From Prionace glauca (taxonomy: Eukaryota > Chordata > Chondrichthyes > Carcharhiniformes > Carcharhinidae), in assembly GCA_037974335.1 (NCBI GenBank), contig CM075760.1, positions 42,722,103 to 42,786,102 on the forward strand: 64,000 nt of DNA, read 5' to 3'. The notes beneath the pieces were generated by a model that was given only the letters and a program-made list of their open reading frames with translations, did not search any database and was not told where the DNA came from. This document shows positions 43,741 to 53,439 of the stretch, one piece after another. The translations under genes and the position numbers were made by a program. Position 1 is the stretch's first letter. Each line of letters begins with the position of its first letter.

Positions 43741-45318
43741 GACATAGAACATAGAACATTACAGCGCAGAACAGGCCCTTCGGCCCACGATGTTGCGCCG
43801 ACCAGTTACAAAACAATGACCCACTAGCCTAAACCAATCCCTTTTCATCCATAAACCTATCCACAGATCTTTTAAACGCCCCCAAACTAGGTGCATTTAC
43901 AACTGCAGCTGGCAGGGCATTCCAGTCCCTCACCACCCTCTGGGTAAAGAACCTACCCCTGACATCTGTCCTATAACTACCCCCCCTTAATTTAAAATCG
44001 TGCCCCCTCGTGCTAGCTTTCTCCATCCGAGGAAAAAGGCTATCACTATCTACCCTGTCTAAACCTCTAATCATCTTATATGTTTCAATGAGATCCCCTC
44101 TTAGCCGCCTTCTTTCCAGCGAAAACAACCCCAAATCTCTCAATCTCTCCTCATAGGATCTCCCCTCCATACCAGGCAACATCCTGGTAAACCTCCTCTG
44201 CACCCTCTCCAAAGCCTCTACATCCTTCCTGTAATGTGGGGACCAGAACTGCACACAAAACTCCAAGTGCGGCCGCACCAGAGATGTGTACAGTTGCATC
44301 ATGACGCTGCAACTCCTAAATTCAATCCCCCTACCAATAAACGCCAAAACTCCGTATGCCTTCTTAACAACCTTATCTACTTGATTCCCAACTTTCAGGG
44401 ATCTATGTACACATACACCTAGATCCCTCTGCTCCTCCACACTATTCAAAGTCCTCCCGTTAGCACTATACTCAACACATCTGTTATTCCTACCGAAATG
44501 AATTACCTCACACTTCTCCACATTGAACTCCATCCGCCACCTCTCAGCCCAGCTCTGCAACCTTTCTAAGTCATCCTGCAAACTATGACACCCTTCCTCA
44601 CAATCTACCACACCTCCGACTTTGGTGTCATCAGCAAACTTACTAATCCACCCAACTATACCCTCATCCAGATCATTAACCATAGAACCCTACAGTGCAG
44701 AAACAGGCCCTTCGGCCCATCGAGTCTGCACCGAACACAATCCCACCCAGACCCTATCCCCACATCCCTACACATTTTACCTGCTAATCCCTCTAACCTA
44801 CACATCCCAGGACACTAAGGGGCAATTTTAGCATAGCCAATGAACCTAACCCGCACATCTTTGGACTGTTTGTAATTTAATAAAAATTACAAACAGCAGT
44901 GGCCCCAAAACAGATCCCTGAGGCACACCACTTGTAACCGAACTCCATGACGAATATTTCCCATCAACCACCACTCTCTGTCTCCTATCTGCTAGCCAAT
45001 TCCTGATCCAATTACCTAGATCACCCCCAATCCCATACATCTGCATTTTCTGCAGAAGCCTACCATGGTAAACCTTATCAAACACCTTGCTAAAATCCAT
45101 ATACACCACATCAACTGCCTTACCCCTATCCACCTCTTTGGTCACTTTCTCAAAGAACTCGATAAGGTTAGTAAGGCATGACCTACCCGCTACAAAACCA
45201 TGCTGACTGTCTCTAATCAACTCATTACTTTCCAAATAACTATAAATCCTGTCTCTAATAATCCTTTCCAAAACCTTACCCACCACAGAAGTAAGACTCA
45301 CCGGTCTATAATTCCCAA
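43741..45318 (-). mobile_element. CR1 LINE nested inside another CR1
   Basis: Minus-strand CR1 of a second subfamily (3' end TAGAACATAGAACAT, reverse, at 43744). The frames 45301-44846 (SLTSVVGKVLERIIRDR to GVPQGSVLGPLLFVIF) and 44683-43829 (VNDLDEGIVG, KFADDTKVGG, through RFMDEKGLV) are open on both sides of a SINE inserted at 44686-44870. The good frames make this one of the youngest copies here. Confidence 0.9.
44686..44870 (-). mobile_element. tRNA-type SINE, 5'-truncated, third-level insertion
   Basis: The 3' half of the SINE present in full at 60514-60852, inserted in the RT region of the nested CR1. It begins with the reverse of the GGGTTCTATG tail. The truncated 5' side carries a 9-bp inverted copy of the neighbouring CR1 sequence (GTTTGTAAT / ATTACAAAC). 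Confidence 0.85.
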
Positions 45319-45370
45319 ATTATAGGGCAGGCTCGGAGGCCTACTGCTGCTCCCATTTCTTATGTTCTTA
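45319..45370 (+). mobile_element. CR1 insertion in arm 2, 3' end
   Basis: GGGCAGGCTCGGAGGCC to the TTCTTATGTTCTTATG terminus: the severed 3' end of the CR1 at 43215-43740, followed by the second ATGCGTT. Confidence 0.88.
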
Positions 45371-45539
45371 TGCGTTAGGACAGTGCCCACATTACCCATC
45401 ATCCAATGGTCTGGCAGAAAGAGTTGTGTTCCCTGACAACTGAGTCGATATTGAAGAGAATCCTCAGCACCACAGGACATAAACAAACGGTCCCAGTTCC
45501 AGTGCTGCATAAATCCACCTGTGGCTTGAATCCTCTTTG

Positions 45540-46319
45540 TGCCCCTCTCACACTCTCCTCAAGGTGCTGAGCGTCTGTCCCAGTGTCCCAGTTTCCCCCT
45601 CTCACACTCTCCTCAAGGTGCTGAGTATCTGTCCCAGTTTCCCCCTCTCACACTCTCCTCCAGGTGCTGAATATCTGTCCCAGTTTCCCCCTCTCACACT
45701 CTCCTCCAGGTGCTGAGTGTCTGTCCCAGTTTCCCCCTCTCACACTCTCCTCCAGGTGCTGAGTGTCTGTCCCAGTGTCCCTTCTCCCACTCTGCTCAAG
45801 GTGCTGACTGTCTGCCCCAGTTTACACCTCCCACACTTTCCTCAAGGTGCTGACTGTCTATGCCACTGTCACAGTGACCCCCACATGATCCTATGGGGGG
45901 GGGGAGGGTCTGACTGTCTGTCTCAGTGTCCCCCTCTCACACTTTCCTCAAGGTGCTAACTGTCTATGCCACTGTCACAGTGACCCCCACACACTTCGGG
46001 GGGGGGGGGGGGGGGGAGGGGTGGTGTGACTGTCTGTCTCAGTGTCTCCCTCTCACACTTTCCTCAAGGTACTAACTCTCTGCCCTGGTGTCACAGTAAC
46101 CCTCTCGAACACTCTCCTCAAGGAGCTGACTGTCATAGTATCCTAGTGCCCTCCCCTCATAATCTCCTCAAGGTGCAAACTCTCTGCCCTGGTGTCCCAG
46201 TGATCGCCCCTCTCACACTCTCCTCAAGGCGTTGCTTGCCTCTCTCGGTGTCCCAGTGACCCCCTCTCACAAGGTACTGTTTTACTGTCCCAATGTGCCA
46301 GTGACCCCCTCTCACACTC
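45540..46319. repeat. Degenerate relatives of the 52-bp repeat
   Basis: Irregular units of about 45-70 bp with CTCACACTCTCCTCAAGGTG and CTGTCCCAGTTTCCCC, including poly-G runs at 45895-45906 and 46000-46015. The plus-strand frames here are by-products of the repeats. Confidence 0.88.
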
Positions 46320-46905
46320 TCCTCAAGGTGCTCACTATCAGTCCCACAGTCTCAGTGTCCCCCTCAGACTCACCTCAAGGTGCTCACTGTCAGTCCCACA
46401 GTCCCAGTGCCACCCTCAGACTCACCTCATGGTGCTCACTGTCAGTCCCACAGTCCCAGTGTCCCCCTCAGACTCACCTCAAGGTGCTCACTGTCAGTCC
46501 CACAGTCCCAGTGTCCCCCTCACACTCTCCTCAATGTGCTCACTGTCAGTCCCACAGTCCCAGTGTCCCCCTCAGACCCACCTCAAGGTGCTCACTGTCA
46601 GTCCCACAGTCCCAGTGTCTCCATCAGACTCACCTCAAGGTGCTCACTGTCAGTCCCACAGTCCCAGTGTCCCCCTCAGACCCACCTCAAGGTGCTCACT
46701 GTCAGTCCCACAGTCCCAGTGTCCCCCTCAGACTCTCCTCAAGGTGCTCACTGTCAGTCCCACAGACCCAGTGTCCCCCTCAGACTCACCTCATGGTGCT
46801 CACTGTCAGTCCCACAGTCCCAGTGTCCCCCTCACACTCTCCTCAAGGTGTTCACTGTCAGTCCCACAGACCCAGTGTCCCCCTCAGACTGTCCTCAAGG
46901 TTACC
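46320..46905. repeat. 52-bp minisatellite
   Basis: About 11 copies of a 52-bp unit (TGCTCACTGTCAGTCCCACA, then GTCCCAGTGTCCCCCTCAGA, then CTCACCTCAAGG), nearly regular. Confidence 0.95.
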
Positions 46906-47309
46906 CAATTAGCTTCTTCTGTGCTGCAATGAGTTTATGACTGGAAATATATAATGTAGCTGCAGTAATATATTACAGAGCTAGAAATTAATAAGAAATG
47001 GAAATGGGGGAGTGCTTTACTCAGAGATGTGAGAGAGATGAGGAAGTTCTAGGTTTTCTGAGGATCAATCTTCATTCACCCAAAGCCTGCAGTTCGATTC
47101 GCTGGAGGACCAGAGATTTTCCAGTCCTCCAACTCTCCTATTGGTCCACATCTAAGCTTGCTGGTCACAGAGGTTGGGCACAGCCCCGCACATGTGCAGA
47201 TTCCCTTCTTCCTTTGGACATGTACAGTCCTGGGCTGGGGGGGAGGGGGGAGATCACCGAGCGGCTTCTCACTCTGGGCGGAGCCACCAGCCGCATGAGC
47301 AGAAACCTT

Positions 47310-47555
47310 GGCTCGAGGAGGGGAAGGGGAATAATGGGTGGGGGAGGGGGTCCCGGGATGGGGAGGGGAACAATGGGTGGGGGCGGGGCCCCAGAGGGGG
47401 AGGGGAAGGGGAAGGGGAACAGTGGGTGGGGGCAGGGCTTCTGGGAGGCGAGGGGAACTATGGGTGGGGGTGGGGCTCCCAGAAGGGGAGGGAGCAATGG
47501 GTGGGAGTGGGGCTCCTGGCAGGGGGGCAATGGGTGGGGGCAGGGCACCCATGTC
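47310..47555. repeat. G-rich minisatellite
   Basis: Six or so irregular units of about 35-55 bp built on GGGGAACAATGGGTGGGGGC; almost all runs of three or more G are on the plus strand. Long frames on both strands are low-complexity artefacts. Confidence 0.85.
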
Positions 47556-47559
47556 CCAT

Positions 47560-47893
47560 GAGGCATACAAGATGATCAATGGATTGGATACGGTGGATAG
47601 TGTGAGCCTTTTACCTCGGATGGTGATGGCTAACACAAGGGGTCATAGCTTTAAATAAATGGCTGGTTACTACAGGACGGATATCAGAGGTAGGTTCTTT
47701 ACTCAGAGGGTAGTAAGGTCATGCCTGCAGCAGTTGTGGACTCGCCAACTTTAAGGGCGTTCAAATGGTCAGTGGATAGGCATATGGATAACATTGAAAT
47801 AGTTTAGGCTAGAGGGTCATTAGATTGTTGCGCCAACCAGTGGAACCATTGAGGGCCGAAGTGCCTGTACTGCGCTATAATGTTCTATGTTCT
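47560..47893 (+). mobile_element. CR1 3' end, second subfamily
   Basis: C-terminal end and 3' UTR of the same subfamily as 43741-45318: GLDTVDSVSLLPRMVMANTR, then decayed sequence to the AATGTTCTATGTTCTTTG terminus. It is joined on the left to a G-rich minisatellite. Confidence 0.82.
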
Positions 47894-47964
47894 TTGTCCG
47901 TGTGCTGGAGTTCCCACCCCCCTGACCTTACAATTACGAAGGGGTTCAATAATCCAGATGTGAT

Positions 47965-48262
47965 TTCGAGGGCAGCACAGTGGGTTAGCACTGCTGCCTC
48001 ATAGCACAGGGACCCGGGTTCGATTCCTGGCTTGGGTCTCTGTTGTGTGGAGTTTGCATGTTCTTCCCGTGTCTGCGTGGGTTTCCTCCAGGTGCTCCAG
48101 TTTCCTCCCACAGTCCAAAAAGATGTGCTGGTTAGGTGCATTAGCCATGCTAATTTCACCCTCAGTGTACCCAACCAGCAGCCAGAGTGGGAGGACAAGG
48201 GGGTTTTCATAACAACTTCACTGCAGTGTTAACGTAAGCCTACTTGTGACTAATAAATAAGC
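47965..48262 (+). mobile_element. SINE type b, full, TTCATTGCAGTG tail
   Basis: A clean tRNA-derived head (GGCAGCACAGTGGGTTAGCA, B box GGTTCGATTCC), body, then AACTTCACTGCAGTGTTAAC and GTGACTAATAAATAA. Confidence 0.85.
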
Positions 48263-48264
48263 TC

Positions 48265-48510
48265 TAACAGGAGAAAGTTCTTTATCCAGCGAGTGGTGAG
48301 AATGACAGACTCATCACTACAGCGAGTGACTGAGGTGAACAGCATGAATACACTGAAGGGGAAGCTAGATACATACATGAGGGAGAAAGGAATAGAAGGA
48401 TATGCTGGTGGGGGGAGATGAAGAGGGGTGGGTGGAGGCTCATGTGGAACATAAACACTGACACAGACTGACTGAGTCGACTGGCCTGGCCCTGTGCTGT
48501 AGACTCAATG
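48265..48510 (+). mobile_element. CR1-like 3' end
   Basis: Diverged CR1 3' region (TTTATCCAGCGAGTGGTGAG and GGGAGAAAGGAATAGAAGG), directly after a SINE tail. Confidence 0.6.
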
Positions 48511-48789
48511 GAATACAGACAAATGTATTTATTTTAGACCTATCTGGAGTGGTAGAAAAAACACTATTTACTGTCCAGGATTAAATAAATGTCCTTCATC
48601 AGCTTTTGTGGATCATTTCAGTGGAAATGTGCTCTCCCAGGCTCAAAGAGTATCAGCCCACTTGGAGCAAAGTTGTGAGACTGGCACATTGTGAATTCTC
48701 ACTACATCGAAGGCATCTCAATCTAGTCTACACATTGTAGTAAACTAAAATCAAGGGGCTCATTGAAGAATTCTACACTGCCCCCCCAC

Positions 48790-48930
48790 ATCGCCAAAGG
48801 GCAAAAAACATTAGCGGATGTCATATATGGACCTCCAAACTGCAGTGGTGATGTTGGGAATGGCATTAAACACAAAATCAGAGATGCATGTGATAAGGGA
48901 GTATTGGTGATCATGGATGATTTTAATTTG
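48790..48930 (+). mobile_element. CR1 endonuclease, left part
   Basis: Encodes DVIYGPPNCSGDVGNGI, then KGVLVIMDDFNL, the endonuclease strand containing the YRPPN and GDFNL motifs (here with a Gly-to-Asp change). Interrupted by the Penelope-like element at 48931-49681. Confidence 0.75.
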
Positions 48931-49681
48931 GTAAAAAGTCTGACAATACCAGGTTTTAGTCCAACCGATTTATTTGATAATATTCTCACAAGCAAGCAAG
49001 TTTTCTAGGCGACTGCCTCTTCGTCAGGTGAATGGAGAGTTCTGGCCTCAGACAGAGCATATAAAGCACAGACAGTTGCTGATTGACCATGCAAACGCTA
49101 CGACAACGGATGAATGAACATCGCTCGACAGTCACCAGGCAAGACTGTTCCCTTCCTGTTGGCGAACACTTCAGCGGTCACGGGCATTCAGCCTCTGACC
49201 TTCGGGTAAGCATTCTCCAAGGCGGCCTTCATGACACACGACAGCGCAGAGTCGCTGAACAGAGACTGATAGCCAAGTTCCGCACACATGAGGACGGTCT
49301 CAACAGGGATCTTGGGTTCATGTCACACTATCAGTAACCCTCGTGACTTGCCTGGGTTTGCAAAACCTCACTTACTGTACTGTCTGGAGACAATACACAT
49401 CTCTTTAAACTGTGATCAGTGCTCCTTCCACTCACATTATCAGCCACTTTAAGACTTGAACAGCAGGTTAGGTGTAAGGATTCGCATTCTAATCAGCAAC
49501 TGTCTGTGCTTTATATGCTCTGTCTGAGGCCAGAACTCTCCATTCACCTGACGAAGAGGCAGTCCCCTCGAAAGCTTACTTGCTTGTGAGAATATTATCA
49601 AATAAATCAGTTGGACTAAAACCTGGTGTTGTCAGACTTTTTACTGTGTTTACGCCAGTCCAATGCCGGCATACCCACATC
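48931..49681 (+). mobile_element. Penelope-like element with GIY-YIG C-terminus
   Basis: A short Penelope-like copy. Inverted terminal arms of about 150 bp (48931-49080 and 49500-49660) enclose the 3' part of the open frame: 49083-49337 encodes TLRQRMNEHRSTVT, PVGEHFSGHGHS and a C-terminal FRTHEDGLNRDLGFMSHYQ, which I recognise as the end of the GIY-YIG endonuclease domain of Neptune/Poseidon-type elements. The reverse transcriptase is absent. The 14-bp direct repeat ATGATTTTAATTTG flanks it (48917-48930 and 49682-49695). It lies inside a CR1 endonuclease region. Confidence 0.78.
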
Positions 49682-49695
49682 ATGATTTTAATTTG

Positions 49696-50040
49696 CACAT
49701 AGATTGAGCAAATCAAATTAGCCACAATGCCGTAGAAGAGAATTCCTGGAATGTATACAGGATGGTTTAATTGACCAATATGTGGAGGAACCAACTGGAG
49801 AGCAAGCCAGCAAGCCAGTACTGTGTAGTGAGAAGGGAATCATTGCCAATCCAATTGTACCAGACCCCTTCGGGATGAGCAACTGTAACATGATAGATTT
49901 TTTAAAATCAAACTGGAGAATGAGGTAGTTGATTCGGAGATGAGGGTGCTCAATCTTAAGAAAACTATGAGGTTATGAGACGTGAGTTGGCCTTGATAGA
50001 TTGGGGAGAGTTACTTTAAGAGATGACAGTGGATAGGTGG
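49696..50040 (+). mobile_element. CR1 endonuclease, right part
   Basis: Continues from the 48790-48930 fragment after the Penelope insertion: HID-like start, NQISHNAVEENSWN-like stretch, EEPTGEQA-like stretch and on to about 50040, with several breaks. Confidence 0.62.
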
Positions 50041-50049
50041 CACAGGGAG

Positions 50050-50770
50050 CAATCCTGTGATTACAACCCAAGAGGTCCTGCTTTTTAACTTTCTACCTAA
50101 CTCCCTTAACTGCTGTTGCAGGACATCGTCACTCTTCCTACCTGTGTACCAATATGTACCATGGCCACTGGTTGTTCACTCTCTCACTTCAGAATGCTTA
50201 CTACCCTTTTAGAGACTTCCTGGACCCTGACACCAGGGAGGCAACACAACATCCTGAAGTCTCTTTCATGCCCACAGAAGCACCTATTTGCACCCCTAAC
50301 TATAGAGCTCCTTATAACTATTGCTCTAGTGCTCTTTGTACCTCCCTGCTTAATAACAAAGCCAGCCGTGGTGCCAGTGCTCTGTTTGCTGTATTTATCC
50401 CCCAATAGGCTATAACCCTCCAACAGTATCCAAAACAGTGTACTTGTTAGAGAAGGAGATGACCACAGGGGATTCCTATGCTGACTGCCTGCCCCTTCTA
50501 GCAGTCACCCATCTATCTGCCTGCACCTTGGGTGTGGCCAAGTTTCTAAAGCTCCTATCTATGACACTTTCCGTCATCTTCATTCTGCTAAGTGCATCCA
50601 ACTGTTGCTCCAACCTATCCATGCTGGCCGTAAGGAGCTGCAAGTGGGTGCATTTCCTGTAGATTTAGTCATCCGGGACGCTGGAAGCATCACAGATCTC
50701 CCACATCTCACAAGTGCAGCACTTAACCCCACTGACTGACATTTTGAGCACCAATTAAATTATTTAAGAA
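50050..50770 (-). mobile_element. CR1 ORF1 (esterase) fragment
   Basis: Minus-strand remnant of CR1 ORF1. The part at 50423-50184 encodes AIVIRSSIVRGANRCFCGHE and FRMLCCLPGVRVQEVSKRV, matching the SGNH-type block (VIGDSLLRG...CCLPGARV) of CR1 ORF1. Upstream (50700-50560) traces of a Cys-rich and coiled segment (TASMDRLEQQLDALSRMK) remain. It lies opposite to the CR1 endonuclease to its left, so it is a separate copy or an inverted 5' piece. Confidence 0.68.
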
Positions 50771-50825
50771 CATTTATAAAACTCTTACCTTCACTTTTAC
50801 CTTCTTGCAGTATCCTCTTTTTCAG

Positions 50826-50890
50826 ATAAATTGGGGTTGTTCTCCTTGGAGCAAAGTGGATTGATAGAGGTGTACAAAGGTACATGGAGG
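50826..50890 (+). mobile_element. CR1 short fragment
   Basis: LGLFSLEQSGLIEVYKG-like stretch only, from the CR1 C-terminal region. Confidence 0.5.
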
Positions 50891-50971
50891 TGTCGAAGTT
50901 TACATGCTCTGTTTACACATGTACAAGCTTTCTGGGTCATCCAGTCTCGAAACGTTGGTTCTATTTTCCCT

Positions 50972-51230
50972 GAAGTGGAGATGGTGGTGTTGGACCGGGG
51001 TAAACACAGTAAGAAGTCTCAATGCACCAGATTAAAGTGCAATGGGTTTACTTGGTAGCAAAATCCACTAGCTTTCTGTGTGCTGCTCGTTCGTCAGGTG
51101 AGTGGGAGTTCTGTCCACAAACAAGGCATAGAAAGACACAAACTCAATTCACAAAATAATGGTTGGAATGCAAATTTTTGCAGTTAATCAAGTCTTAAAG
51201 GTACAGACAATGTGAGTGGGGAGAGTGTTC
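50972..51230. mobile_element. Penelope-like element terminal fragment
   Basis: Begins GGAGATGGTGGTGTTGGACC, then a version of the GTAAACACAGTAAGAAGTCT terminus and the CGTTCGTCAGGTGAGTGGGAG segment shared with the other Penelope-like copies here. It splits another repeat: TTCTATTTTCCCT before it and TTCTATTCTCTCT after it look like a slightly diverged target duplication. Confidence 0.7.
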
Positions 51231-51300
51231 TATTCTCTCTCCACAGATGCTGTCAGATCTGCTTAGATTTTACAGTATTTTCTGTTTTTATTTCCCTTTA
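51231..51300 (-). repeat. Same short repeat, reverse
   Basis: CTCTCCACAGATGCTGTCAG to ACAGTATTTTCTG. The other half (GTCTCGAAACGTTGG) is at 50945-50960, before the Penelope fragment. Confidence 0.6.
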
Positions 51301-51429
51301 TTTTTCGTTCTCTGTCACCGCTCTGCCTCATCAATGAGACATTGGGACTCAGAGGGTTGATGCAGTTTGATGGACAAGTTGTCTCCATTCTGAACAAAGG
51401 GGAACAAGCTCCTCCCACTTAATGACATC

Positions 51430-51850
51430 ATTGCCCTACACAAACATGGCGGCCTCGTGTGCGCACCGCTGCATATTGCTCCCAATAAAGATGGCGAACG
51501 GTAACTCGGAGCGAACCTGAGGAGCTGCGGCCCTGCTCGGTACAAACTGGGTCCGGGAAGACCTCTTCCGCGGTTTGCTACTTACACCACATGCTTACGC
51601 AGCGTTTTCACCCGTCTGGGCGATCCATTGCTCTCTCCGTACCGCCAATCACCTCGAACAGATTTCCGAGCCCAAAACAAAAACCGTTTCCCATCGCCAT
51701 TACTCACACTGCGCATGCTCCAGTCAAAGCTGGGCCCGCCCATCTTTCGTTCCGATTGGTTGGAGGACCGAGCGCTCCAGATCAGTCCTCCAGCACCGCC
51801 CCCTGTTCCCAATGGTCCGCGCCGCTGTCAATCAGACCAGTATTGTGACA
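51430..51850. promoter_or_regulatory. CpG-rich segment with promoter-like motifs
   Basis: Locally rich in CpG compared with its surroundings. Motifs seen: two YY1-like sites (ACATGGCGGCC near 51444 and AAGATGGCGAA near 51488), an NRF-1-like CTGCGCATGCTC near 51710, and CCAAT boxes in both directions (CCAATCACC, GATTGGTTGG, CCAATGG). No gene start can be tied to it: the ATGs at the YY1-like sites open only 24 codons. It may be a promoter of an unseen gene, a lone CpG island or part of a repeat. Confidence 0.4.
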
Positions 51851-52231
51851 ATGACTTGCTGCTTGTCCAATAATAACAGAGTCTCAGTGTAACAATGACC
51901 CACACACAGGCTCCAGTCCAATCAGAGTGGAGATGGAGCACAGAGAAAACACAGCAAAACACTGACTGACTCTGAGTGTAACATAAACAGTGTTTGTTCA
52001 CATAATAAGAGTCACATTGCAGTATGTTAGTGAACACAGCATTAGATCCAATGTAATGATAATACAGTCAGTATCCAGTGCACCATAACCAAAATTTAGG
52101 TTTCATTTGATAGTGTGACTGAGTCATGATCTATTGATATAATGTATTTAAATTCCAGTGTGTGTTACTCTGCCACTGTCAGTATCAAACAATAACCTGT
52201 CAGTTATTCCAATTCTGCTGTATTTTACAAC

Positions 52232-52398
52232 GTCGATGGTAGTCATTACATAGAGATGCCGGCGTTGGACTGGGGTAAACACAGCAAGAAGTCTCACAAC
52301 GCCAGGTTTAAGTTCAACCAGTTTATTTGATAGTAATCCCACAAGCTTTACTATCAAACAAACTGTTTGGACTTAATCTGGTGTTGTGAGACTTCTTA
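52232..52398. mobile_element. Penelope-like fold-back, short
   Basis: Inverted pair of Penelope-like termini (GGTAAACACAGCAAGAAGTC on one side, GTTGTGAGACTTCTTACTGT on the other) around an AAGCTT centre. CTGTATTTTACAAC is found on both sides (52218-52231 and 52399-52412), consistent with a target-site duplication. Confidence 0.72.
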
Positions 52399-52412
52399 CT
52401 GTATTTTACAAC

Positions 52413-53112
52413 TGCAGCTCCTGGGGCTGGTATAATAATAATCACAAAGGTTGGTTTCAGTGTCTATGAGGTCATTTGAACTGCAGGTAATCTGACCTTA
52501 AGGGAGACAAGAGGCCCAATAAACATCCAATTACAATAGGAGGACAAGATGTAAGGGAGTAATGATATTTTAAAGTGTCTGTGTTATGGTGAGTGTCACT
52601 GGGAAGTGAGTGATAAAATAGAAGTGGAAACATTATAACAGAGACACATGTGACTGACTCAGCCTGACTGAGAGCTTTTATATTCGTGGCGAGAATAATG
52701 AGGGCATGAGGATCTCCTGAGATTTCTGATATCTGAGGTGTATCTGTTAGAGGAACTGAAAATAATCAGTTCCTTCTCATGGTTATCTGCAGTTCTCAAG
52801 TTACTCAGACACATAGGAAACAGATCTGACAGTTCATCAAACCCAAGGGTTTAATCTTCTGTTTCAGACACATTGTGACTGAAAAGATCAAATATTAAAA
52901 CCTTACGGGGGAAACATTCAAAATGCCACCAAAATGAATGAACTATTTCATTAATCCAATTCACAATAACTCTGTCAATATTCATCCAATTTCCTTTTAA
53001 ACTTATTATTAAACCTGCTTCTAGCACCTGTCAGGTTGTGCATTCCAGATCATACTCCTTATCACCCCCTTCAATTCTGTTTTCAGTTATATTAAATCTC
53101 TGTGTCCTCTAC
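52413..53112. other. No gene recognised
   Basis: Weak similarity near 52850-52900 (CATTGTGACTGAAAAGATC) to 20265-20290, so an old repeat is likely. Otherwise nothing. Confidence 0.5.
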
Positions 53113-53435
53113 TTAAGGTCCAGATTGTAATAACTGAGAGAAGTTTCGGGCACAGTTTACTGATACAAGACCCAGATTATAAGACCTGAGAGAGTTTTAG
53201 GGTAGAGGTTACTGACTCACGGCGAACATTGTAATAACTGAGAGAGGTTTAGAGCAGTGGTTACTGATACAAGGCCCAGATTGTAATAACTGAGAGAGGT
53301 TTACAACAAAGAATACTGATACTAGGCTCAGACTGCAATAACTGAGAGAGGTTGAGTGCAGAGATTACTGATACAAGGCCCAGATTGTAATAATTGAGAG
53401 AGGTTTAGGGCAGAGATTACTGATACTGATACAAT
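53113..53435. repeat. 52-57-bp minisatellite before the full CR1
   Basis: Six copies of a unit with GGCCCAGATTGTAATAACTG, AGAGAGGTTTAGGGCAGAG and ATTACTGATACAA, differing by 10-20%. It ends at the 5' boundary of the CR1. Confidence 0.88.
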
Positions 53436-53439
53436 TACT

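Larger units (their letters stand above)
40285..45432. repeat. Inverted duplication, arm 2
   Basis: Mirror image of 33060-36515, separated from it by a spacer of about 3.8 kb. It carries receptor B exon 2, a GA-rich tract (41600-42045), the unique block at 42060-42125, the SINE at 42200-42480 and the Gypsy segment. It is lengthened by a CR1 insertion (43215-45370) absent from arm 1 and flanked by a 7-bp target duplication, ATGCGTT, at 43208-43214 and 45370-45376. After 45376 the match to arm 1 resumes for about 55 bp and then ends. Confidence 0.85.

Noticed and set aside
46232-46940. Three overlapping frames of 167-226 codons with SPTVPVSPS-like repeats
   Set aside because: By-product of the 52-bp minisatellite; openness in all three frames with no start context argues against a gene.
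47076-47636. Gly-rich (plus) and Pro-rich (minus) frames up to 187 codons
   Set aside because: Artefacts of the G-rich minisatellite.
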